Assembly (NCBI GenBank): GCA_022264855.1
Contig: JABYQU010000012.1
Coordinates: forward strand, 372,001-436,000
Length of the DNA stretch: 64,000 bases
DNA from: Lenzites betulinus
Lineage: Eukaryota > Basidiomycota > Agaricomycetes > Polyporales > Polyporaceae
Reading direction: 5' to 3'
Under the pieces are notes generated by a model. It saw nothing but the letters and a program-made list of their open reading frames with translations. It made no database searches and was not told where the DNA came from. Within the stretch, counting starts at the first letter, position 1. Each line of letters starts with the position of its first letter. Positions 34,299 to 44,064 of this stretch are shown here, piece by piece. A program made the position numbers and the translations under genes.

Positions 34299-35915
34299 AT
34301 GGACGTGGACGTCCAGCCCCCCGTCCGGGATCTGCCATCCACCACCGCTCCGCAACCCACTCAAAGCACCGCACAGAACCCTCCGCACCCGGCACATGAT
34401 GTACAAATGAACGAGTCTCGCAGAGAAGCGCCGCGGCGGCCACTCGTCGAGCCAGAGCCGTACGAACATACATTGAACGTGATATACATATTCGACTCCG
34501 AAGACGACCCGATGGCTTTCTCGGACACTGAAACCGCTCCGCGCGCACGCTCCGTGCAGCGATACTTCGGCGAACCGGGCTGTGGACCCATTGAGGCTAC
34601 CCCCGAGCCTTCGACTGCCAGGCCCTTCGGGATGCGCAAGTCCAAACGGCTGCGGGATAAAACTGCAGGTACGCACACTTCCTATCAATGGAACCGCTGC
34701 TTACTTTCCGAACAGCGCCGGCCCCCCAGGCGGGCATGGCCAGAGCACATCCTATCATCATCTCTTCAGACTCGGAGGAACAGACGGAGTCGGCGACGGG
34801 AGGGCAAACGAGCGACGAGGAGGAACCGGAGGACGATGGGGTGGTCGGCCCGCGGCGTCCCCTCTGGGTATACAAGGTGAAGCCGCCAGCGCGCTCACCT
34901 CAGAGACCTGCCGAAGACCCTGTGGAGCCAGCAGACGACGAGGGCTCGGGCCTCCGTCCTATGACAAGAAAGCTTAGAGGCTTAGAGCCAGGGGGGTGTT
35001 CCGGGCTCGTCCAGCGCAAGGTAGCGCGGAAAAGAAAACAGAAGGTGAGCACCGTCGTTGACGAGGCCGGTGGTGCGCAGCTCAGTGGTCCGTCCTCCAT
35101 GTCTGCGTTCGCAGCCACCACGGGCGCTCGAACAGAGATTACGGGATCTGCAGGAAGAGTTCCCGGACGACGACTTCAGCCTTGGGTACCGCAACCTCTC
35201 GGACGGTGTCGTGAAGTGGGGATTCCGCTGCCAAACGTGCCTGTTGGGTGCTCCGGTGCGTATTGTACGGGTATGGCGGGTACGCGGCAGGAAACTTACC
35301 CTATAGCTTCGGCGCTTGTCGTGGCACGTATGTACCTACGATCTACAGCTCATCTCCGGTGCGAACACAACCGTAGCGGCCAGCAATATGCGACAACATC
35401 TTGGGAGTCCCAGACATCGTACAGAAACGCCCAACAGAGCGCAAGGCCAGTTCACAAACGACGATTGTGCGGGACTCGTACAAGACCCCGCGCCACCCCC
35501 TGCGGCAACCACAGCCGTCGAACCGGCTTTCCCCATCAGCTCGGCGTCGACAAAAACATTTGTCCAGAGCCCCGAAGCCGCGCAGAACCGCGAGAGGGCG
35601 ACCACAAGCGCTCAGCCTGAGCCTGGGCCCTCCAGCTCGCAGCGTCCTGCGGGAGTCTCGAGCAGAAAGGACAGCATGGATGACGTCGAGCGTTTCCTCT
35701 GCAGTATCATGCTCGCGCCTACCTTGGCGAGCGCACTGCGGACACTGGGCATAACCGACCGCGCGACAATGCAGAGCTGGGCGCAAGTACCGGACGCGAT
35801 GTTTGACAGGCTCGAGACCAGGCTCGAGCAGGCGGGCTTGAATATGACACAAGCTATGATGGTGCGCTTTGGCTTGCAGCGCGGTGCTGCGGGGGCCAAG
35901 GGAGATGCCCGCTGA
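34299..35915 (+). CDS. C2H2 (U1/matrin-like) zinc-finger protein with SIM-like motifs
   Basis: Four exons (34299-34668, 34716-35044, 35115-35255, 35349-35915) encode 468 residues. Two hydrophobic-then-acidic motifs, NVIYIFDSEDD and PIIISSDSEE (136-145), look like SUMO-interaction motifs. After a basic segment (RKVARKRKQK) comes a finger split by an intron: C272-x2-C275 (FRCQTC) and H297-x5-H303 (RQHLGSPRHR), a spacing like U1/matrin fingers. The C-terminal 75 residues (DDVERFLCSIM, RTLGITDRATM, RLETRLEQAGLNM, MVRFGLQ) form a helical module that I recall from a repeated polypore protein family. Nuclear location is likely; function unknown. Confidence 0.72.
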
Positions 35916-36304
35916 GACTTGCTTTTCCTGGAGGTGCTGTATTTTACCGTATATATCAACGTTAGTTCTGCGTATGAGCCGTGCCGATCAGAGGTATTGT
36001 ACCTGTAGACATTACGCGGGAGACTAGGGAGCGAGTTGGTACACAGTGCCCGGGCTACATCTTGCGTCGCGCACGCGCGCGCAATGTCACGGTAAAGAAA
36101 TTTTGGTGTATGTTTTGGGGCCTAGCAGCAGTCATGATGCGCGACGTGTCTGGAGACGACGTTCAGATGGCGAAATATGTGGTGCCTCTGTTATCACCAG
36201 CTTATGCAGGCCTTAAGTGTGTGCGTCGTAGTCAACGAAACGCATTCATTCATCGCGTAGAGAGGTCCGAATAATGGAAACACAGGAGTAATAAAATCAT
36301 GAAT
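35916..36304. other. intergenic region
   Basis: 389 bp between two convergent genes (C2H2 protein and P450). No gene seen. Confidence 0.55.
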
Positions 36305-38664
36305 CTACTGTGCAAGTGAGATGGTAAGAGGCATCTGCGGGCCCGCCTTCATATCCTCCGCCACTAGAGGCGCGACAAGCCCAGCGGGGAAGCTGATGAT
36401 TGTCGGCTTGCTCTCGGGTATCGTGAACTCAAACTGCTCAATGAGCTCGACGAGGATTGCTTGCATCTCAATGATCCTGTTTGGAGCATGTCAGTCCCAC
36501 GACGCAAGCGCAGAATGAGGGACGCTACTCACGAGAACCGCCATCTGCAAACGCCCAAGACGAACAGAGATTTTGCGGTTAGAGAGACCTCTTAGGGCAA
36601 GCCTGACAGAGAACGTACCCTATGCATGCCTGAAGACCAGCGCTGAACGTCATGAGGTTGGACGTGACACCGATGTACGTCTGGCCCATCTTCTCATGTT
36701 CAATCCACCGGTGCGGGTTGAACTCGTCAGCATCGGGGCCCCAGACCTGGGGTAGCCTATAAAATATGTGAGTCGTGGTGAGCGACGAACTGACGAGAAC
36801 ATTGGGCGGGCACTGATTCCTGACCTATTGTAAGCCCAGATGGAGATCGCGCAGGTGGTGCCCTTGGGGATGGGGATTTCGTCCATAACCTCGCCCGTCG
36901 TCGAGGTGATCGGGGTCGACAGGGGGAGAACATCGTCGCGCGTTGACTCACGAACCAGGCCGTACACGATGGGATGCAGACGGAGGACCTCCTTCATGCC
37001 GGCGAGCACGTATGTCATCGCGTCCAGGTCGCTGACGGAGAAGTCCGAGTCGCCGCGTTCCGCCACGCGGGCGCGGATGGCCCGCACCTCCTCGCGCATC
37101 TTGCTCTGGTACTCTGGGTGACGGGCGAGCTCATAGAGCATCCATGTCATGGAGTTCGCGGTCGTCTCATGGCCTGCGCAGAGATGGGCCGTGTCAATCG
37201 CGGGTATACTGACTGCTTGAACGAAGTGTATGCGTACCAGCAAGAAGGAAGGTCGCCATCTGCGATATCATCTCGCTGTCGCTGAGCTGAGATTTCGGGT
37301 TCTCTGAACCATTGGCCTTCACTAAAGGATCCGCGGCGTAAGTTTAGCCGATCAAAGGTAGACCCGAAGTACACAGCATACCCAAAATGCTCATGATGTC
37401 CCTTTGGTTCTCGTTCTTGCCTGCTAGAACGGCCTCGGTCTTCTCCTTGATCAGATCTCTGGCAAATTCGTTGATGACTTTCAAGGTGCTCCGGAAGCGG
37501 ACGTGCTCCTTGGTCGGAATGTATTGCACAAGCGACAGGATCGGCATAGGGATGTAGCGCCAGAAATGACGGAAGATGAGAGTGAGCCTTGATGGAAACG
37601 GGATGGCGTCCGCGCTATGGTCCTCTGATGAGCTTATGCATGGTCGCATTGAAACATTGTACTCACAACATGTTCTTGTACGCGTGCATGACGGGGTTAA
37701 GCGAATCGTCGAGCGCTCCGCACTGCACGTCGAAGCCAACTAGGAATCGGGTTGGCTACTTTAAGCATGACACAGGATGCATAGAGTGATTAGCGCACCC
37801 TCTCCGATAACATCCAGCGTGCACCGAGCGAGCCACGACGTGACGTTGAGCGTCTGCGAGCTGGCTGCGGAGCCGTTTTGGAGCAGCTCTTTCCATTTCA
37901 GCCCCAGCTGTGTGGCAGCGATGATGTTACCAAGATGCGGCAGGTACCACACCGTACGTATCTGCGTACCTTCTGCGCAGAACCACGGAAAAGTGGCAGG
38001 AACGACCTCAGCTGGCTCGCAGTGAAGGCGGGGTTCATGATCTTCCGGATGCGCGCATGGTCGTTGCCTGTCCCCGCATCACACATGATTAATGCAATGT
38101 ACGGATCTATACGGTGTCACGCATACCTTCAGCGAACAGAATTCCGGGGCCAGCGATTTCCCGACTGAATTGCCTAGACACCTGGCCCTTGCTGAAATGG
38201 TAGCCAGACTTGTGGAAGATGTATTGCAGTGCCTGCGTTAGCATGGGCCCGTCAGCCAAGGTTGGGGTTGGGATTAAAGGGAATCATTCAGCTACCTTCG
38301 GATCCGCCACCTCCAACATGTCCTCCTGTGATCATCGGTCAGAGATGAACGCCTCGTAAGCTCCTAGGGTCCGAGCGCTCACATTAAGGCAATCTTTGAG
38401 GCGCCATACGAGACCGTATTCCTTCATCCACTCCCTCTGCAGCTGCCCAACCTGGAACTGAGCATTGAGCAACTCTGTGTGCCCTGGAGAATTCGTAGTG
38501 TTAGCAAACGCCGGGGGCGAATGACACGCTATGAACGTACCCATGAGCCAGCTAGGTGAAGCTGGTCCCCGGACTCTCCGGAGATACCGGCCAGCGATGT
38601 AATTGCGCACGACGAGCGCGAGCACTGCGCCGCCCGCAAACAGCAAATAGATGAGGGGCTCCAT
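36305..38664 (-). CDS. cytochrome P450 monooxygenase
   Basis: A many-exon P450 from MEPLIYLLFAGGA to PQMPLTISLAQ. An N-terminal membrane anchor covers about residues 3-20. Hallmarks are intact: the I-helix AGHETTANSM, ExxR in KEVLRLHP, a PERF-like region at HRWIEHEK, and the heme-binding loop FSAGLQACIG with its axial cysteine. A 12-nt micro-exon (36533-36544) follows that loop and is needed to read CIGWRFSIIEMQAIL. The protein oxidises small lipophilic substrates at the ER with electrons from P450 reductase. The family is hugely expanded in wood-decay fungi; CYP family and substrate cannot be told here. No disruption seen. Confidence 0.9.
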
Positions 38665-39418
38665 ATCTTGATTCAGGGTTGATGAGCGTTGTGAACAATC
38701 CAGTGGCCAGAACACTAGGACTTGGAGAACGCACTGGGAGGTGCAGGGCGCGTGTTAGCGACCAGGGAGTTTGTGGTAGACTAGCAGCAGGACGGGAAAG
38801 AGTTCGTGGGATATCATGGGACGGCTCGTGGGGAATATATACGCAAGTGTTTTCATATCAGCGATGGACCGGCTGGCATTTGTGTTCCCACCGCGGAGGA
38901 ACAGACTGAGGGAAGCACGGCTCATGGCCGCCGGTTTGATCAGCGCATGAGCTAAGCGTACGGGCCGAATTGACAGTAGCACACATGCAGCAGTACTGAT
39001 GCATGTCGGCGGTGAACTGAACAGAGGTCAGGCGTCGAGGTAGAAGCACAGGTCTATCAGGGGCCCCTAATACCTCGCGAAACCTAGGGGAGGGGGTCGG
39101 TCGTTTGGTGGACCTTCCCGTGTTTAGAGGCCTTGACAATGCTCTCCCGGCATTAAACGAGGTGGTCTCCTTTCCCGTGCGTCTTCTGTGACCTAAGAAC
39201 AGCTTACGACGTTCGCCGAGAACGACGATGTGACCTGTGCAGCCTATCGGCAAATCCAGCGGGGCTAATTACTTATGAGTGCTGCGCTATCCTCAAGCCC
39301 CTTGAGCTGGCCGTTCGCCTATCTCGTTGTTCTCGATCGAGCCAGTCGATCGCCCTTGAAACGTTGACGAGCGCTGAAATCGAATTCTGAATGGAGAAGA
39401 GCGGGAAGGAGCAAAAAA
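38665..39418. other. intergenic region
   Basis: 754 bp between the P450 start and the hAT-like element. No convincing gene; probable P450 promoter near 38700-38850. Confidence 0.5.
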
Positions 39419-39426
39419 AGCTCACG
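39419..39426. repeat. left 8-bp target-site duplication (AGCTCACG)
   Basis: AGCTCACG immediately precedes the CAGGCTCC terminus. An identical copy follows the right terminus at 42253-42260. Confidence 0.9.
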
Positions 39427-39488
39427 CAGGCTCCTACCCACCGCCGCACTCGAGTTGAGGGGGACGGATTCGCCGGGGGGATGGGGTA

Positions 39489-40893
39489 TAGACTAAGTCC
39501 AGAAGCGCCAAACATAGTATATTAGCGCTTGTATGGTATTAGCGCTGGTGTGGAATATTAGCGCTGGTTGGATCATGTGACTCAGGCCTTTAGGATTTCC
39601 CTCTCAACTCTCCTGGACGGCTGGCTCCAAACATATACAAATAACGGAGCTCGGTGAGCAGACGCTCGCTGTCGTCCCCGTTTGGAAGGATGCGTCTCCG
39701 TCAGCGCTTGTATTTCTCGCGGTATACCAATATAATATGCCTGGCTGCATCGGTGCCGGTGAAGCTTTGGAGACTCTACAGGAGTACAGAACATTCAAAA
39801 TTACTTGATCAGGTCAGACAAAGAGTGCTTTCCTCCTCGAGCTCGTGAACACACCGCGGTTTCTCAAGCCTCCAACAACTGATCGCCGTCAGATCTAGAG
39901 TACTAGCACCAGTACTCGTGTGCTAAGCTGCCCTCCCTCGTCCTTCCTCATCGCCAATTCTGCTGTTCTACTGGGTTATCAGACTAGTATTCAACGCGTG
40001 ACTGTAGGTAGCATTGCAGCACTCCCCGTACTCGAGAGGCTGGAGCAGCAAGTTCTCAAACACATTGCGCATTTTTAGCTCATCGTCGAGATCGCCGAGT
40101 CTCCAACTTAGGTGAACGAACATTCCCCCGGTCCCTTGCAGGAGTAGGAAGCGGAAGCGGAAGCGGAAGCTCGGACCTACCACGCTCCTCGTCGCGTTCG
40201 CGTTGGGCGCGCCAACATTGGATTCGTGTACGTGCCCAGGCGTGCCCCCATTTGCCTTGCCATCGGAGCCGTAGTAGTAGCACGAGAACCAGCGGGGGTT
40301 TTTGAGTCGTGTCATATGTATGTGCCATTCCATGTACGGACAGATATTCTAGTATACGACACGCGTCATCGTCGCCCGCGCGCACCCAGCCCAGCCAGGA
40401 ACCTCGAGGAGAACCTGGCTTTTAGTAAACAAACACCCCAAAGGCATTGCTGTGATGTATACTAGCAAGAGTCGGGGCCGCGCGCCGTCCTATTGAATTT
40501 ATTCCTTCAGCGCTCCAACACACTCATCCATCGCCGTTATCTGGTGTTATACGTGCTTTCCGAAAGCTGTCCTCCCGTCTCGATAACTTGTGCCATCCCG
40601 CATAGTAGTCTCCAAAGCTTCACCGGCACCGATGCAGCCAGGCATATTATATTGGTATACCGCGAGAAATACAAGCGCTGACGGAGACGCATCCTTCCAA
40701 ACGGGGACGACAGCGAGCGTCTGCTCACCGAGCTCCGTTATTTGTATATGTTTGGAGCCAGCCGTCCAGGAGAGTTGAGAGGGAAATCCTAAAGGCCTGA
40801 GTCACATGATCCAACCAGCGCTAATATTCCACACCAGCGCTAATACCATACAAGCGCTAATATACTATGTTTGGCGCTTCTGGACTTAGTCTA
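39489..40893. mobile_element. nested element with 287-bp terminal inverted repeats
   Basis: A 1,405-bp unit whose arms (39489-39775 and 40607-40893) are reverse complements over 287 bp with no length difference. They start TAGACTAAGTCCAG and contain repeated TATTAGCGCT/TTAGCGCTGG motifs near the ends. It sits inside the hAT-like element next to a TA dinucleotide. The superfamily is unclear; TA flanks suggest a TA-targeting element. The 831-bp interior contains one open frame on minus. Confidence 0.88.
39968..40333 (-). pseudogene. possible captured gene fragment inside nested element
   Basis: An open frame of 121 codons in the interior of the long-inverted-repeat element. Its second half (FVHLSWRLGDLDDELKMRN, PLEYGECCNATYSHALN) has a protein-like composition, but I recognise no family. 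It could be a host exon captured by the element or chance. An adjacent GGAAGC hexamer repeat encodes an Arg-Phe run. Confidence 0.3.
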
Positions 40894-42252
40894 TCATCAG
40901 CAAAGTGCATAACCGCGCTGCAGGGAATTGCATACCTTGATAGTACCCGTAGCACGCTGTAGGCATCGTAGCCTACCACTAACACCTGCATGCAGGCCAT
41001 GGACTCTACTAGGACCGGGTGTCACGCTGTGGAGAGTCCGTAGCATGCTAACAGATAATAGGTGCCGCTCTGCAGAGCTCTGCAGCCCGCCTAATGAGTC
41101 TATACGGTGCTCTGTATTACGCTACAGAGGGCCAGCAGAGCTATAATATTTTTAATATATCCACGGTTCCGATTCGAGTGAGCTCCTCGCGGATGCAGCA
41201 GAATAACAAAGGAGTAATGCGCAAAAAATGTTATTTTATTAAAAACCGGGGGACCGGCCTACTACATGTCAACATGTCAAAGTGTGGGCGATATACGACA
41301 AGCCTAAATCTAGGGTTAGTTCCGAAGATCTAAAGAGATGTGCTGTGAATAGAGTGAGCGGTCCAGCAGAAACACGGACGGCCGCTCTCTGCCATAAAAC
41401 TAGTACATACCTTTCGAGTGAATGTCCTGTAATAAGCAATATCAGCTCATACACTTAGATCAGTCGGCCTCTGAGTTACTGTTTCGTACCGTGCGCGCAC
41501 AGACTCTGAAGGTGAGCGCTGGGTATAAGTATTAGTGATAATTAGTGGTTGTATGCGCGCATATAGTCGAATGTTATACCTGTGAAGTTATAAGAGCCAT
41601 ACATGTCATGTATCAGCGTGGTTGGGCACTGTGGAGGTCGGAAACTGGTGGTTGATATCTTAGCGCAGAGAGCACAAAAGCACAAGGACCGGGGGGAGGG
41701 AGGTGGTGGTCCGGGAAGAAGAGACGTTGATGTTGCTTTTCAGGGCGAAGGGCTTTATAAAGGATTCATCCCCGAAGAGGGCGAGCGTGAAGGAATGGCA
41801 CCGGCGTTGGACGTCTGGGGATCGATCGAGGAGCAGTCCGAGTTGAGTCGAGTGTATCGAGAGAGCGAGTGTAGCGGCGTTCGACGGGCGTCTATTATCC
41901 TGACTTCAGCGCAGCTTCGGCGCAAGGTTTATCTAGCTGACCTATTAACTGTATATCTCTATAAAGCTCTGTGTTACGACGGCGGAATGCGGCGATATAT
42001 GACAGGCATATGCATAAATTTCGTGGCGTGCTACGATCCGCGACTAGGAACTTTTCTGTCAGACTGGTCCCCGCAGACCTCTGTAGGCCTCTGCCTGCCG
42101 CCCATCTCGTACGTCGGAGCTCCTACCGGCGTCTACAGACACCGTGGCACCCTACAGCGCCATACATCAAGCTTGCGCTTTTGCTGATGATACCCCATCC
42201 CCCCGGCGAATCCGTCCCCCTCAACTCGAGTGCGGCGGTGGGTAGGAGCCTG

Positions 42253-42260
42253 AGCTCACG
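42253..42260. repeat. right 8-bp target-site duplication (AGCTCACG)
   Basis: Identical to 39419-39426; directly abuts the GGAGCCTG right terminus of the hAT-like element. Confidence 0.9.
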
Positions 42261-43150
42261 TCGACTACTGATTTTAATACAATCCACGTGGTCATGGGCG
42301 CGGTTTTTCAGAGACGCATTTGATCGCGATGAAGCATGGCTTCCTGGAGAACCAAGGTCTGCTCTGAATTACTTCGCCCTCTCCCTCCTCCCTACAACTG
42401 ACGGACAAGCCAGGCCTGGTCGGATTTATATGTAATAGATGCCTGACACGAAGGCCCGGGTGATCATGGGTTTGACAAAGTCCGGCTGAGTCACGGTCAG
42501 TCTTGGACCGTGAGATGCATGAAGCACATAGCGGATCTTTCGAAGATGCTTGTATTTTTGCGAGTGCGTCAACCTTCAAAGCTTCAAAGCTTCATGTTCC
42601 GGGTCGCTGAGTCCTCGCAAGCGTGCGCGATGCTTTAGTGGATGGGGGAAGGGGTGATTTCTACCTAGGCGCCCAATTAACCACTGTTACTAGAGTGTAC
42701 CAGTCACAGTGAGTCACTTATACTCTGAACGCGGCAGAGCCTTTTCCAATCCTGCACCAGATAGGCGCCTGAGCTGAGTTGTGTGGGTGACGACTATATG
42801 CGCGTGAAGTAATCTAACATCATGGCGATATCTCGTCTGCGAGTTCTGAGGATTGATACTATTTCCACCTCAGCAGACCATGGTAATACAATGCTAGCAT
42901 CTTGGCGCGCTCGCCGGAGGGCGTGCAGCGTTGGCTCGGCGGATTGTGTTCATCTCCATTATTTGTCGACTCATGTGGATCACTGGCTAGTAGGGCACCT
43001 CGAGTTCAATGGATACAAAACGTGCAGGTGCAGTCCCTCTACGTAAGCCAGGTAAATGTTGCTATGTAGTGGGCCAATGTGACTGTCCAAACTAAATAAT
43101 ACATCATGCTAGCACTAAAATCCATCGTACAGCCTACAGACTTGATATGC
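42261..43150. other. intergenic region
   Basis: 890 bp to the right of the hAT-like element. No recognisable gene or long repeat. Confidence 0.5.
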
Positions 43151-43700
43151 CTATAAAACCACGTACGCGCCGAGGAGCACGCCCCCCAGCGCAGTGGCCA
43201 AACTAACACCCAAAGATCTACTGGCAAGTCCCCGGATGTGTGACGCACCGCTGGCAGTCACAACGGATAAGAATGAGATCGTTTGTAGATACTAGATGCA
43301 ACGTTTGGGGAGACGTACTTAAGCTTTGAAGCGATTTCCTGCTCGACCTGAGTAGCTTTCGATTCAACTGCGCTCACGATGGCGGTCGCTGGATACAGAA
43401 ACGAGTCTAGTTAGGCGCCTTCGTTGATGCATGCGAGCGAGACTGGTAACCTTCATGTCCCAAAGCTGAACGATGGATGTGGACCGTCAGGAAACTCTAC
43501 TGGCGAACGGATATCCAAAGCTCACCTGTATTCGAGGCGAGGAAACTTCCCACTGCTCGTAAGATGTGCATTAGTGTGAGGTCCCAACTAATAGAGCATA
43601 GGTACTTACGTGCTGAGGTTGCCTCCCCAAACAACGTCTCGGCTACAAGGGGTTTAGAATATGAGGATTAACGAAGAGGACCAGAGACGGTCCACCCACC
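43151..43700 (-). CDS. possible small protein with hydrophobic C-terminal tail (5' end unresolved)
   Basis: The minus strand holds a chain of short plausible exons. The last ends in VSLATALGGVLLGAYVVL and stops at 43151. Before it lie TAIVSAVESKATQVEQEIASKL (ending at a GTACGT donor), a small exon reading VGSFLASNTG and another reading ETLFGEATSA. The tail pattern (LG-x-V-x-LGA-x-VVL) resembles that of the secreted protein at 62456-63263 (LGSVAFGAALVL), as does the small-exon layout, so they may be relatives. I could not find a start codon or signal peptide, so the gene may be incomplete or decayed. Confidence 0.35.
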
Positions 43701-44064
43701 TTCCGGGGTGATAGATTGCAGGATTGGCGCCACTAAACCACGGTCGCGGTGAGCTCTGTGCCACAGAGCATCAGCGTTTTGACACCGACTTCAGCCGCTG
43801 CTTACCCCAAATAGCCTCAACTTTCACGAAGTTGCTCAACTTCATCCTAAGATCCCCCAATTTCAGTCAACTTACGTTCTTCAGCGTCGATAGTTTGTGT
43901 TAGGACCTGTAATACTACTTGGTATGACTTCAAGTCAACTTGCCCATGGCGCTGAACTTCGACGGTATTGGAGTCCGAGTCGGTGTTCAAGTCACAGTCC
44001 ACATCAGTCTGCATAAGGTACTTCCGGATGTAATGGTACTTGAGTAGTAAGCAATACTATGAGA
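43701..44064. other. intergenic region
   Basis: 364 bp between the possible small gene and the end of transposase B. It is rich in AACTTC/AAGTCA motifs, including a GAAGTTGCTCAACTTC palindrome near 43838. It may hold a transposon end, but no paired repeat was found. Confidence 0.4.

Larger units (their letters stand above)
39427..42252. mobile_element. non-autonomous hAT-like DNA transposon
   Basis: A 2,826-bp element bounded by 62-bp inverted repeats (39427-39488 and 42191-42252), near-perfect, beginning CAGGCTCCTACCCACCGCCG. It is flanked by an exact 8-bp duplication, AGCTCACG. An 8-bp duplication with CA-initial termini is the signature of hAT superfamily elements. I see no transposase inside. 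About half of its length is a second element (39489-40893) inserted directly at the inner edge of the left repeat: the sequence after that insertion (TCATCAGCAAA) continues the right arm's inner sequence, so the pre-insertion repeat was about 73 bp. Movement would need a transposase supplied from elsewhere. Confidence 0.9.
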
